Under the pieces are notes generated by a model. The model searched no databases. It was not told the DNA's origin and saw only the letters and a program-made list of their open reading frames with translations. A stretch of 55,404 nt of DNA from Candidatus Zixiibacteriota bacterium (GTDB lineage Bacteria > RBG-13-66-14 > B26-G2 > WVWN01), in NCBI GenBank assembly GCA_030613505.1, contig JAUWLW010000017.1:1-55404 (forward strand). The letters run 5' to 3'. Below are positions 24,393 to 32,235 of the stretch, piece by piece (the stretch's first letter is position 1; each line of letters opens with the position of its first letter). The translations under genes and the position numbers were made by a program.

Positions 24393-27300
24393 TTACCTCG
24401 CGCTGCGTTTACGGCCGCGGCGCGTCTTTTTCGTTTCGGCCTTGGCGCGGACGCGGCTCGCTTTCTTCTTGTTACCCAAATTCTCAAAATATCTCGCCGC
24501 GGCGACGAGCAGCGGCAGAGCGCGTTGGGCGTCCCCCGCGTCGACCAGGTGCGCGCCGAAATCGGCCCGGGCCTGGGCCGCGGCGAGGATGTCGGTCACG
24601 GCCAATATATCTACGGCTTTTTTAAATTGACGGGTGGCCTTCGCCCGCTCACCGCGCGCCGCGGCTATCGAGCCGTTCACGTGGTGGCAGATGCCGGCGA
24701 ACCGGCGCCCCGGCGCTTTGCCGAGCAATTCGCTCGCCGCCGCCGCTGCCCGTTCCGCGCGCTTCAACCGGCCCGCGGCGGCGCACGCCGCCGCCAGCCG
24801 CAGCCGCGCCCGGAGCGACAAGTAGGGTTCGGGCGATTTCTTGGCTCCGGCCGCGGCGGCCGCGAAACGCCGGCACGCTTCGGCCTCGTCGCCGGCAGCC
24901 AACGCCACCCTGCCCGAGGCGTATTCGTAATACGGCTCGACGCTAAACAAAGGCAACTCTTCGGCGTTGCGCGCGGCCTGCCGCAAGTACTGTTTGGCGG
25001 ACGCGGACCGGCCGGCCTCGGCCTGCGCCGCCGCCAGCGCGAGCTGACATAGACACTGCCGGAACGTATCGGCCGCGGCCCGGGCCACCCGCGACGCGGC
25101 CCTCAACTCCTCCAGCGCGGCCGCGAAATCCGGACGGCGCAGCTTGGCCAACCCCAGGTAATACTGCGCTTCGGCCTCGAGCCGCCGATGACCCGTCTCC
25201 CGGGCTATGGCCAGCGCGTGCTCGAGGTCGTCCACGGCGGCGGCGAGGTCGTCGTCGTAGTACTTGGCTACGCCGAGCGGGATCAGAACCGCCGCCGTTG
25301 CCGGCCTATTACCCAAACTCGTCGCGGTCGCGAGCGCGTTCCTATAGTGACGCAGAGCTTCTTTATACTTACCGACGCGGAAGCCGGCGGCCCCCAAATG
25401 GGCCTGCGTCGCGGCCTCGCCCCCCCGGTCGCCGGTGTCGCGCGCCAATTTCAGCGCCCGGCGGTAGTACTTGGCGGCGGCGCGTTGGTCCCCCTGCGCG
25501 GACGCGATCGACCCTATGCCGTCGGCCACCAACATGAGCAGGCTCTTGTCGCCGCCCTTTACCGCGATCGCCTCCGCCATGTGAAAGTAGCTCATGGCTT
25601 TCGACAAGTCGAACGTGCGCCGCCGGTGTTCGCCTAAATTGTACAGCGCCCGGGCGATATGAGCGGTGGCGTCAAGTTTTTTAAAGATAGCTAGTGCGGC
25701 GTTGAGATTAGAAACGGCGCGCCGCTCGTCGCCCACAGCGCCGTAGGCGCGGCCGGCCAGGTTCATCGCCTTGGCCAGGCCCAAGCGGTCGCCTATCTCC
25801 TCCGCCGCGACCTTCGCCTTCTCGAGCACCACGCCGGCCTCGGCGAATTTACCCTGAGCCAGGTAAATCTCGCCCCGGCGCGTATTGAGCTCCACCAGCT
25901 CCCGCCGTATGAGCTCGTCGCCGAAGCCGCCTTTTCCCACTTTGGCGGCCGCGACGGCCATGCGGTCGTAGTGTTTCAGCGCTTCGGGCGCGTCGTACGC
26001 CGCCCACGCCCGGTCCCCGGCCAGGCGCGCGAATACCAGGACCTTCTCCCATATCTCCCCCACGAAGGAATGCCACGACAGGTCGGCGACGACGTCCAAG
26101 TCGCCTTCCCTGAACCGCTCCTCCATGTATCGGCCTATCTTCTGGTGGAGGCGCTTACGCCGGCGCGCGCCGATGCGCCGGTATATCTCCTCGCGGATCT
26201 TGGGGTGGGATAAGCGATATCGGTCGCCGGTCCCGGCCGCCGGGACGACCAGCTCGTGCTCGACGCAGACGCCCAGTATATCCGCCAAGTAACCCTCGTT
26301 TATGGGAACCGCGGCGCGAATGCCTTCGGTCGCGAATTCGTCGCTGAAAACGGACGAAACTTCCAGAACCCTTATCGTACGGTCGTCCAGCCGGCCGAGC
26401 CGCCGTTGGATAATCCCGCGCACGGACCCGGGGACTTCGTAGTCGGCCGGAATGGGGGCGCCGTCTACGGCGTACTTGCGGGGCGAGAGGCCGTCTTCGT
26501 AGAACGACTTCAACGTCTCCTCCACGAATAACGGATTCCCCTCGGTCTCGCCGTACACGAAGTCGACGAAGGACGGCGCCACGTCGGGAACGCGGAAGAT
26601 GAGCCGTATCATCTCCGCGACTTCCTCGCGGCCCAGGCGGTCCAGCTTTATGGTCTCGACGTTGCGGTCGTGGACGACGGCCTTGAGCACGGCCGACGGC
26701 GCCGGTGCGCGCCGCCTCCGTTCGGCGAGTTCCTCAGGCCGATAAGTAGCTACGGCGATGATCTTCTCGGTGGTCAGGCCGTTCAGCAAGAACCTGAGCA
26801 GCGACAACGACCCTTCCTCGGCCCAGTGGATATCCTCCAGGACCAGCGCCAGCGGCGTCTCGGCCGCGAGCGCGGCGAAAAGGTACCGAAAACCTACGAA
26901 AAGGCGAAGCCGCGCCTGCTCGGGCCCCAGCTCGTAGAACGGCGCGGTATCGAAGCCGAAAGCGGCCAGCTCGGGAACGACGTTGTAGAGCTCCCGCTGG
27001 TACGCGCGCGGAATCGCCGCCAACTGCGCGGCCGCGCCCTCCCGGGGCGACTTGAGGAAGCCGCCCACCGCCTCGCGGAACGGTTGGTACGCGAAACCCG
27101 TGGGCTCCTCGAAGGATTGCCCTTCCAGAACCGGCACCCCTTGGAGCTCGGCGAATTCTACGAAATCGCGCACCAGCCGCGTCTTGCCGACGCCGGTCTC
27201 GCCGATGACCGCTACCAGTCCGCCCCGGCTCTCCGCCGCCCGCGCCCACAACTTCCTAAGCAGCCTTCTCTCCCGCCCCCGACCCACCATCTTGGGGCAG

Positions 27301-27872
27301 AAGACGGGTCGCGCGAGCCGTTCCTCCAAAGCCTCCGCCTCGCTCGCGCGGGCCTGGTCGACGGCCATGTCTCGGCCGCGGTGCTTGGCGACCAAAAGGG
27401 CCCGGTCGGCTTTCTCGAGCAAGGCCTGGGCGTCCGGAGCGTCGACGGGGAAGGCCGCGACGCCCACGCTCAACGTTACGTGAATGTCGCGTTTGGCGCG
27501 GGAGGAATAGACCGGCGTGCGCCGGAATTCCTCCAGCGCGCGGTCGGCGGCGACAATCGCCTCTTCGGCGCTGGTCTCGGGAAGGATGGTGGCGAACTCG
27601 TCGCCGGCATAGCGGAAGACGAGGTCGACGCCGCGCACGACGTTGCGCAGGCGGTCGGCGACTTCGCGCAGCACCTCGTCGCCGGTGAGGTGGCCGAAGA
27701 CGTCGTTTATCTCTTTGAAACGGTCGATGTCGACGAACAGGAGCGCGAAAGTACGGCCGTATCGGCGGGCGCGCGCCACCTCTTCCTCCAATCGCCGGAA
27801 GAAGTAGCGGCGGTTGTACGTCCGCGTACATTCATCGATAAATAAGAGTTGTTCTAGTTCAGGCTCCGCCAT
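24393..27872 (-). CDS. GGDEF - STAND-type ATPase - TPR regulator inside the por operon
   Basis: A 1159-residue signalling protein. Residues 1-170 are a GGDEF domain with F-V-D-I-D-R-F-K-x-I-N-D and A-G-D-E-F (89-93; the first Gly is Ala, as in some active diguanylate cyclases). An R-x-x-D inhibitory site (80-83) sits five residues upstream. From about 195 follows an AAA_16/STAND-like ATPase with Walker A G-E-T-G-V-G-K-T (224-231) and Walker B L-A-L-V-L-E-D-I-H-W, then a helical region and a TPR-like array from about 600 to 1130. No membrane segment is seen. It lies between porG and porD with tiny gaps, so it should be co-expressed with the enzyme. The ligand and whether it makes c-di-GMP are unknown. 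Confidence 0.88.
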   Translation of the reverse strand: MAEPELEQLLFIDECTRTYNRRYFFRRLEEEVARARRYGRTFALLFVDIDRFKEINDVFGHLTGDEVLREVADRLRNVVRGVDLVFRYAGDEFATILPETSAEEAIVAADRALEEFRRTPVYSSRAKRDIHVTLSVGVAAFPVDAPDAQALLEKADRALLVAKHRGRDMAVDQARASEAEALEERLARPVFCPKMVGRGRERRLLRKLWARAAESRGGLVAVIGETGVGKTRLVRDFVEFAELQGVPVLEGQSFEEPTGFAYQPFREAVGGFLKSPREGAAAQLAAIPRAYQRELYNVVPELAAFGFDTAPFYELGPEQARLRLFVGFRYLFAALAAETPLALVLEDIHWAEEGSLSLLRFLLNGLTTEKIIAVATYRPEELAERRRRAPAPSAVLKAVVHDRNVETIKLDRLGREEVAEMIRLIFRVPDVAPSFVDFVYGETEGNPLFVEETLKSFYEDGLSPRKYAVDGAPIPADYEVPGSVRGIIQRRLGRLDDRTIRVLEVSSVFSDEFATEGIRAAVPINEGYLADILGVCVEHELVVPAAGTGDRYRLSHPKIREEIYRRIGARRRKRLHQKIGRYMEERFREGDLDVVADLSWHSFVGEIWEKVLVFARLAGDRAWAAYDAPEALKHYDRMAVAAAKVGKGGFGDELIRRELVELNTRRGEIYLAQGKFAEAGVVLEKAKVAAEEIGDRLGLAKAMNLAGRAYGAVGDERRAVSNLNAALAIFKKLDATAHIARALYNLGEHRRRTFDLSKAMSYFHMAEAIAVKGGDKSLLMLVADGIGSIASAQGDQRAAAKYYRRALKLARDTGDRGGEAATQAHLGAAGFRVGKYKEALRHYRNALATATSLGNRPATAAVLIPLGVAKYYDDDLAAAVDDLEHALAIARETGHRRLEAEAQYYLGLAKLRRPDFAAALEELRAASRVARAAADTFRQCLCQLALAAAQAEAGRSASAKQYLRQAARNAEELPLFSVEPYYEYASGRVALAAGDEAEACRRFAAAAAGAKKSPEPYLSLRARLRLAAACAAAGRLKRAERAAAAASELLGKAPGRRFAGICHHVNGSIAAARGERAKATRQFKKAVDILAVTDILAAAQARADFGAHLVDAGDAQRALPLLVAAARYFENLGNKKKASRVRAKAETKKTRRGRKRSAR

Positions 27873-27913
27873 GAGCCCGTCACCGCCGCGGTTACGTTTA
27901 CCCGGCGCCGCTC

Positions 27914-28468
27914 CTAACCGCTCCCGGCGGCTTCGTACGCGGCCCGGGCCGCTTTGGCGTTCTTCCCGTCCCGATCGCGGGGGAAATATTTTTTAACGGA
28001 CGCCTCCAACGCGTCGATGCCGAGCAGGCCGGTTATCTTGGCGAAGACGCCCAACATTGTGGTATTAACGATCGGTGCAGTACGCGTGCCCAGGCCGTGC
28101 TCCACCGACAACGTCGTACCGTCGAAAGTATAGACCCTGAAGTCCTCGCCCAACCCGAGCTCGCCGGCCTCGAGCGGGGAATTGACGACGATTACGCCGT
28201 CGGCTTGGACGCCCGCGGTGACGTCGACCGCTTCTACCAGCGTCGGGTCCAAAACCATGACGTATTGAGGGTCTTCGAGCTCGCACCTCACGCGAATGGG
28301 CTTGTCGTCCACGCGGATGAAGGCCGCCACGGGCGCGCCGCGCCGCTCGACGCCGAACATCGGGAACGACTGTACGTCGCGCCCTTCGCTGAAGATAGCG
28401 TCGGCGATTATGCTCGACGCCACTGCGGCGCCCTGGCCGCCGCGGCCGTGGAATCTGATCTCAATCAC
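27914..28468 (-). CDS. porG: Pyruvate:ferredoxin oxidoreductase, gamma subunit
   Basis: A 184-residue CoA-binding subunit. It opens M-I-E-I-R-F-H-G-R-G-G-Q-G-A, the hallmark of the gamma subunit, with F-P-M-F-G-V-E-R-R-G-A-P-V and later N-T-T-M-L-G in their usual places. It is the first gene after the por promoter. Together with porD, porA and porB it makes a complete four-subunit enzyme split by the regulator gene. Confidence 0.92.
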   Translation of the reverse strand: MIEIRFHGRGGQGAAVASSIIADAIFSEGRDVQSFPMFGVERRGAPVAAFIRVDDKPIRVRCELEDPQYVMVLDPTLVEAVDVTAGVQADGVIVVNSPLEAGELGLGEDFRVYTFDGTTLSVEHGLGTRTAPIVNTTMLGVFAKITGLLGIDALEASVKKYFPRDRDGKNAKAARAAYEAAGSG

Positions 28469-28532
28469 TTGTCGCTCTTGCCTCCGTCACCCCCCGCCGA
28501 GTGGTGAAAAAGGGAAATAGGTAGGAATGAAA

Positions 28533-28561
28533 AATATACGACAGCGCCATTACATTTGCAA
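28533..28561 (-). promoter_or_regulatory. Sigma-70 promoter for the por operon
   Basis: Minus strand: -35 TTGCAA (28561-28556), 17-base spacer, -10 TATATT (28538-28533), 65 bases before the porG ATG. Confidence 0.65.
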
Positions 28562-28607
28562 GGTAAATCAGCGTGCAGGCCCGCCGGGCGCCCCCGCCGC
28601 AGCGACC

Positions 28608-28886
28608 TCACCCGTCCAAAGGCGACGCTCGCGCCAGCGCCGCCGCCAGGTCGCCCACGGCGAGGCCCTCGATATCCAAGAGCTTGCGCCGCGCCGCGGC
28701 TCCCTTCGCGACGGTAACGCTGGAGCGAGGCACGCCCAGGAAATTGGCAACCAATCGTATCAACTCTTTGTTGGCCCGGCCGCCCTCGGGCGGCGCCGCC
28801 ACCCGGACCTTCAACACGTCGCCCCGCCGTCCCACGACGCCCGCCCGGCGCGCCCTGGGCGTTACCTCGACCTCGAGCTTAACCAA
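28608..28886 (-). CDS. DUF167/YggU family protein
   Basis: A 92-residue protein of the small alpha/beta DUF167 family. The conserved core is V-T-P-[RK]-A-R near the start, V-x-A-P-P-E-G-G-[RK]-A-N-K-E-L-I and F-L-G-V-P-R-S-S-V-x-V. Function is not established. The TTG start overlaps the divIVA stop by eight bases, indicating coupled translation. YggU-DivIVA adjacency is also seen in Gram-positive division clusters. Confidence 0.85.
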   Translation of the reverse strand: MVKLEVEVTPRARRAGVVGRRGDVLKVRVAAPPEGGRANKELIRLVANFLGVPRSSVTVAKGAAARRKLLDIEGLAVGDLAAALARASPLDG

Positions 28887-29481
28887 CGTTATCCTCCGCG
28901 TCGTCCTCGCGCGTCACTTCGATCTCGAGCTCGCCGCCCTCGGCCGTCTTTTCCTTCCGAGGGGGCGACGGCTTCTCCTGAGCTTCGGCCTGCCGGGGCT
29001 TCTCCGCCCCACCCGCCGCGGCGCCGGCCCCCTCGCCCTTGGCGTAATCGGCCAGGAAGCGGTACTGTTGGTCAAGGAAAGCTTTGTACCTTATTATAAA
29101 GGAATCCCGATAACGCCTGAGGTCGTCCACCTGGACTTGGATCCGTACCAACTTTTTGTGGGCGTCGGCGACGATGCGTTGCGCCTCGCCGCGCGCCTGC
29201 GCCGCCGCGGCCTCCACCTTGTACTGCGACGCCTTCGCTATCTCTTCCTTCATCTCCTGGGCGGTGACGAGCGTCTGTTTCAAGCGCTCGTCCAATTTCT
29301 GGTACTCGGCTACGCGCTCATCGAGGACCTTTAAGCGGTCCTTGAGGTGTAAGCTCTCGTGGATGTGGGTCTCCAGTTCGTCGGCCACTTGGGCCAGGAA
29401 GGCGTCCACCTCGTCCATGTCGTAACCGCGAAGGCTACGTCGGAAGTCCTGAGCGTGTATGTCCTGGGGAGTTATCTTCAT
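28879..29481 (-). CDS. DivIVA-domain protein
   Basis: A 200-residue DivIVA-like protein. The N-terminal lipid-binding motif is I-T-P-Q-D-I-H-A-Q-D-F-R-R-S-L-R-G-Y-D (3-21), followed by D-E-V-D-A-F-L. A long coiled coil covers about 25-145. The last 50 residues are charged and probably disordered. DivIVA proteins bind curved membranes at poles and septa and recruit partners. The minus-strand order is DUF362, divIVA, DUF167. Confidence 0.88.
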   Translation of the reverse strand: MKITPQDIHAQDFRRSLRGYDMDEVDAFLAQVADELETHIHESLHLKDRLKVLDERVAEYQKLDERLKQTLVTAQEMKEEIAKASQYKVEAAAAQARGEAQRIVADAHKKLVRIQVQVDDLRRYRDSFIIRYKAFLDQQYRFLADYAKGEGAGAAAGGAEKPRQAEAQEKPSPPRKEKTAEGGELEIEVTREDDAEDNVG

Positions 29482-29499
29482 GGGTACCTCCGCCGGCCG

Positions 29500-30459
29500 T
29501 TACAGTACGGCCAGTCTCGCGAGTTGCTCCTCGCCTACGCGCCACTCGAATTGCGCCCGGGCGGTGGAGTGTAATTTTAACGTACGCGCCAACGCGGCCG
29601 GGTCGCCGCCCCCCGCCGTCTCGATATCGTCGTCGGCAAACGCACCCAGGCCGGCGCGGCCGGCGTAATACAAATACCCCACTTCCGACGGTTCGACGCC
29701 CATCATTTTGCACGCGACGTAATCGAGCGCCAACGCGTCGAGCGACGCCGCGGCGAACCCCCACGGCACCGGCGTGCCGTATATGGGGCCGTCGCCTTCC
29801 ATCGCCTCGTGGCCGTCCACGACGCCCAGGTGAGGCCAGACCTCGCGCGCCACCAAGAACAGGTTGACGTTCATCGCCGCGTAGTCCTGGTGCATCGCCC
29901 ACTTGTCGTCGCCGTCCCCCATCGCCTCCCCGGTCCGTACGACGGCCCCCATAGCCATGTTTTTTACGGATAGCGTGACGACGACGGCGTCGTGGGATTT
30001 GGGCGGGCCGACGGCGACGCGGAAATCGCTCTCCAAGGCCGGCTCGGCCAACCGCACCGTAAGGGGGCCGAAGTCGCGGTCGTAAACTTGGAACGGTTTC
30101 GTCGGCGCGCGGTTGAGGTCGACGAGCGGTACGCCGAACTCCGCGGCCAGCTCTCGGTACCCGTAGGCGTCGAAGCCCTCGTCGGCCTCGCCCAGCGCCG
30201 GCCCTTCGCCGACCACGACCTCGCCCCGGGCGTGCCTCGCGACTAATTCCAGCACGGCCCGGGCCGCGTCGACGTGCGTCGCCGACGCCGGGTGCCGGCA
30301 CGAGACGAAGTTCGGTTTGATTAGAATTTTTTGGGCGGCGGCCAACCTCGCCGGCAAAGCGGCCCCGAGCGCCAATAGCGCGGCCCGCACCGCGCCGTAG
30401 CGGTCCGGCTCGGCGACGACGGAAACGACAGCCCGGGGGCGCGGAGTATCGCCGGTCAT
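29500..30459 (-). CDS. DUF362 domain protein
   Basis: A 319-residue DUF362 protein. Recognisable segments are I-L-I-K-P-N-F-V-S near the start, V-V-V-G-E-G-P-A-L-G, and P-K-S-H-D-A-V-V-V-T-L-S-V-K-N-M-A-M-G in the middle, the family core. Many relatives carry a ferredoxin domain; none is present here. Function unknown. I start at the ATG at 30459; a TTG at 30480 lies inside the promoter's -10 region and so is unlikely. It is the first gene of the divIVA operon. Confidence 0.85.
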   Translation of the reverse strand: MTGDTPRPRAVVSVVAEPDRYGAVRAALLALGAALPARLAAAQKILIKPNFVSCRHPASATHVDAARAVLELVARHARGEVVVGEGPALGEADEGFDAYGYRELAAEFGVPLVDLNRAPTKPFQVYDRDFGPLTVRLAEPALESDFRVAVGPPKSHDAVVVTLSVKNMAMGAVVRTGEAMGDGDDKWAMHQDYAAMNVNLFLVAREVWPHLGVVDGHEAMEGDGPIYGTPVPWGFAAASLDALALDYVACKMMGVEPSEVGYLYYAGRAGLGAFADDDIETAGGGDPAALARTLKLHSTARAQFEWRVGEEQLARLAVL

Positions 30460-30470
30460 GGCCTCGTAGA

Positions 30471-30499
30471 AATATATCAAGGCCGGCTTAAAGTGTCAA
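30471..30499 (-). promoter_or_regulatory. Sigma-70 promoter for the DUF362-divIVA-DUF167 operon
   Basis: Minus strand: perfect -35 TTGACA (30499-30494), 17-base spacer, -10 TATATT (30476-30471). The expected transcript start is only about five bases before the ATG at 30459, so the mRNA would be nearly leaderless. Confidence 0.7.
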
Positions 30500-30515
30500 G
30501 GAATTCGCGGGCCGT

Positions 30516-30544
30516 AAAAAAACCGCGCGGGTTTAGCCGCGCGG
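30516..30544 (-). terminator. Terminator of the DUF151 gene
   Basis: On the minus strand a stem CCGCGCGG-CTAAAC-CCGCGCGG is followed by seven T. It lies 25 bases past the stop at 30569 and just before the next promoter. Confidence 0.9.
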
Positions 30545-30568
30545 CTATCTACAGGGGAACGGGACTGT

Positions 30569-31045
30569 TTACAGGCCGGGGACGTCCTCGGGTTTGATGT
30601 CGCGATAAGGTAACTCGTCGAGCGGATAAAAGGTCACCTTTGCGAGCACCTCGTCGGCGACGAATACGGGGGCATCGGCGGCGAGTGCGACCGGTATGGC
30701 GTCGGAAGGGCGGGCGTCAAGGCGCGTGGTCTCGCCGTCTTCCGAGCGAACTTCCAGCGCCGCGATAAAGACACCCTCCGCCGTCAAACGGTCGATGACC
30801 AGCCGTTCGATTTGGAGTTCGCCGGTTCCGGCCAGCGCCAAGGCGAATTCCTGAGTCACCGGCCGGCCGCCGCAATCGGGCCATTTTTCGGGGTCGGTAG
30901 CTACCAATACCGGGAACACGTTGAGGGCGGAGATAGCTATCCCGAAACACCTCCCGTTCCCGGAGTCCTGTAACACAACGATAGGCCACCCCGATTTGTC
31001 GTCGAATTTTACGCCCCAGACCGTATATGCATTTTCCGAGGGCAT
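30569..31045 (-). CDS. Bifunctional nuclease family protein (DUF151)
   Basis: A 158-residue DUF151 protein, a family named for RNase/DNase activity reported in a plant member; the bacterial role is unsettled. Family features are W-P-I-V-V-L-Q-D...R-C-F-G-I-A-I-S, a central Asp-rich region and the signature L-D-A-R-P-S-D-A-I-P-V-A-L. The ATG at 31045 has a strong GGGGAGGTGA site. It is a single-gene unit with its own promoter and terminator. A possible upstream mini-ORF ends inside this ribosome-site region. Confidence 0.85.
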   Translation of the reverse strand: MPSENAYTVWGVKFDDKSGWPIVVLQDSGNGRCFGIAISALNVFPVLVATDPEKWPDCGGRPVTQEFALALAGTGELQIERLVIDRLTAEGVFIAALEVRSEDGETTRLDARPSDAIPVALAADAPVFVADEVLAKVTFYPLDELPYRDIKPEDVPGL

Positions 31046-31047
31046 CG

Positions 31048-31107
31048 TCAATTCACCTCCCCACACGCAAGCACGTCTGAACTGAAAAAGGTTAGGTTAA
31101 CGTACAT
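31048..31107 (-). CDS. Possible 19-codon leader ORF before DUF151
   Basis: An ATG with GGGG just upstream opens a 19-residue frame (MYVNLTFFSSDVLACGEVN) that stops two bases before the DUF151 ATG, so its last codons cover the DUF151 ribosome site. It lies within the roughly 98-base leader predicted from the promoter at 31150-31178. It could couple translation, or be chance. The rest of 31108-31388 holds only that promoter and a terminator. Confidence 0.2.
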   Translation of the reverse strand: MYVNLTFFSSDVLACGEVN

Positions 31108-31149
31108 ATACCCCACGCTACGCCGATTACCTCCACTCTTATCGTTGAA

Positions 31150-31178
31150 AATATAACACAGGACATCAACGTTGTCAA
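31150..31178 (-). promoter_or_regulatory. Sigma-70 promoter for DUF151
   Basis: Minus strand: perfect -35 TTGACA (31178-31173), 17-base spacer, -10 TATATT (31155-31150). It implies an unusually long leader of about 98 bases. Confidence 0.7.
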
Positions 31179-31327
31179 GTATTTTATTGGACTGTCGACG
31201 ATATACCCTGACTACGCGGCGTTATAGAGCTGATTTAAAATCTCCACCAGGGTTACGGTAATTGAAGTTTGGCGCTCGTGAGAAGAGGCCGGCGCGTACC
31301 CGGTGCCGACGCCTTGTACTACGGCAC

Positions 31328-31361
31328 AAAAAAACGCCCGAAGCCGAAAAGCCCCGGGCGT
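31328..31361 (-). terminator. Terminator of the small secreted protein gene
   Basis: On the minus strand ACGCCCG...CGGGCGT closes a 14-base loop and is followed by TTTTTTT. It lies 28 bases after the stop at 31389. Confidence 0.85.
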
Positions 31362-31388
31362 CCGAAGAATGGGGGGTTAGGGGAGAAG

Positions 31389-31898
31389 TTATTGCGCGCC
31401 GAGGAACGCTTCGTAACTCTCGTCTGAGATCATCCCGCGTATGGTATCGGCTAAGGCGGTCCACTCGTCGTCGATTTCGCCGCTCAGCGTGTTTAGCCGG
31501 TTTACCTTAGCGTCGCGCAAGGATTCGTACTCGGACATCGTGTGGACCTCGCCGCATATCGAGCAGGTTACGGTGCCGCCTTCGTCGGCGATCCCGTGGG
31601 TAGCGTTGAGCCAATCGTAAATGTCGTTGGCCTCCGATTGCCGGGGGTCGAACTCGTTTTCCTGGTAATCGACGTTCAACGCCTCGATCTCGTCCAGCGT
31701 ATTCTGTTCGGTGCCGTAACCACCGTCGTCCACGAAATCGCCGAAGGCGTAGTACCCGGCGATCGCCCCTATTTTCTCTTCTGGTCCTACGGCCGGCGGG
31801 GGTCGGTGGTCTTCACGACACAAATTACGTTCAGTATCTGCGTACACGAAACCGGCCGTTAACAAAAGTATACATAAAACAGCGCATAATTTCTGCAT
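31389..31898 (-). CDS. Small secreted protein with CxxC-H motif, unknown family
   Basis: A 169-residue protein with a signal peptide (MQKLCAVLCILLLTAGFVYA-D). The mature part is acidic. Near residue 113 it has C-S-I-C-G-E-V-H, which could hold a metal together with the Cys/His of L-C-R-E-D-H near residue 27. No family is recognised. Base composition is less GC-rich than the neighbouring genes. An AAGGAGG site precedes the ATG. A promoter 220 bases upstream and a terminator-like hairpin within that leader suggest attenuation. Confidence 0.7.
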   Translation of the reverse strand: MQKLCAVLCILLLTAGFVYADTERNLCREDHRPPPAVGPEEKIGAIAGYYAFGDFVDDGGYGTEQNTLDEIEALNVDYQENEFDPRQSEANDIYDWLNATHGIADEGGTVTCSICGEVHTMSEYESLRDAKVNRLNTLSGEIDDEWTALADTIRGMISDESYEAFLGAQ

Positions 31899-31974
31899 GA
31901 TGCCTCCTTATTATTAGTCCCTACCGTTAACTGGATGACCGCCGGAGAGCAAACCGTCCTGCGCCCGCCGCAAG

Positions 31975-32112
31975 AAAAATCCGCGGCCCCAGGGCGCCGC
32001 GGCTCTGTTTCATTTTAACTCCATTTACCACCTTCCCGGCCGTACCCTCGGCCTTACGCAAGTAGCGCGGTAAATTCATACGCGGACGCCGTTAAATAAA
32101 TCGGCTCCGACG
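31975..32112 (-). ncRNA. Candidate small RNA or attenuated leader
   Basis: Transcription from the minus-strand promoter at 32147-32119 should begin near 32112. About 110 bases later it meets a hairpin CCGCGGC...GCCGCGG (32002-31981) followed by ATTTTTC, a rho-independent terminator. No convincing gene lies between; a 50-codon ATG frame (32079-31927) runs through the hairpin and lacks a ribosome site. Early stops would give a roughly 138-base RNA; read-through would express the secreted protein at 31898. No known riboswitch family is recognised. Confidence 0.35.
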
Positions 32113-32118
32113 TTCAAT

Positions 32119-32147
32119 AGTATAACACCCGAGAGCGGCAGCGTCAA
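32119..32147 (-). promoter_or_regulatory. Sigma-70 promoter upstream of the small secreted protein
   Basis: Minus strand: -35 TTGACG (32147-32142), 17-base spacer, -10 TATACT (32124-32119). It is back-to-back with the ribF promoter 33 bases away. Confidence 0.65.
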
Positions 32148-32179
32148 ACAGAAACCCCCCCGGTTTCCGGCGATATGGC

Positions 32180-32208
32180 TTGACAAGGCCGGCCTATAGT
32201 GCTAATTT
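32180..32208 (+). promoter_or_regulatory. Sigma-70 promoter for ribF-rpsO
   Basis: Perfect -35 TTGACA (32180-32185), 17-base spacer, -10 TAATTT (32203-32208). The ribF ATG is 28 bases downstream. Confidence 0.7.
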
Positions 32209-32235
32209 ACCGTCCGCTTGCGAGGGCTCGACGTT

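Noticed and set aside
31927-32079. A 50-codon ORF in the leader of the small secreted protein
   Set aside because: It has no ribosome site, passes straight through the terminator hairpin, and shows no recognisable sequence.
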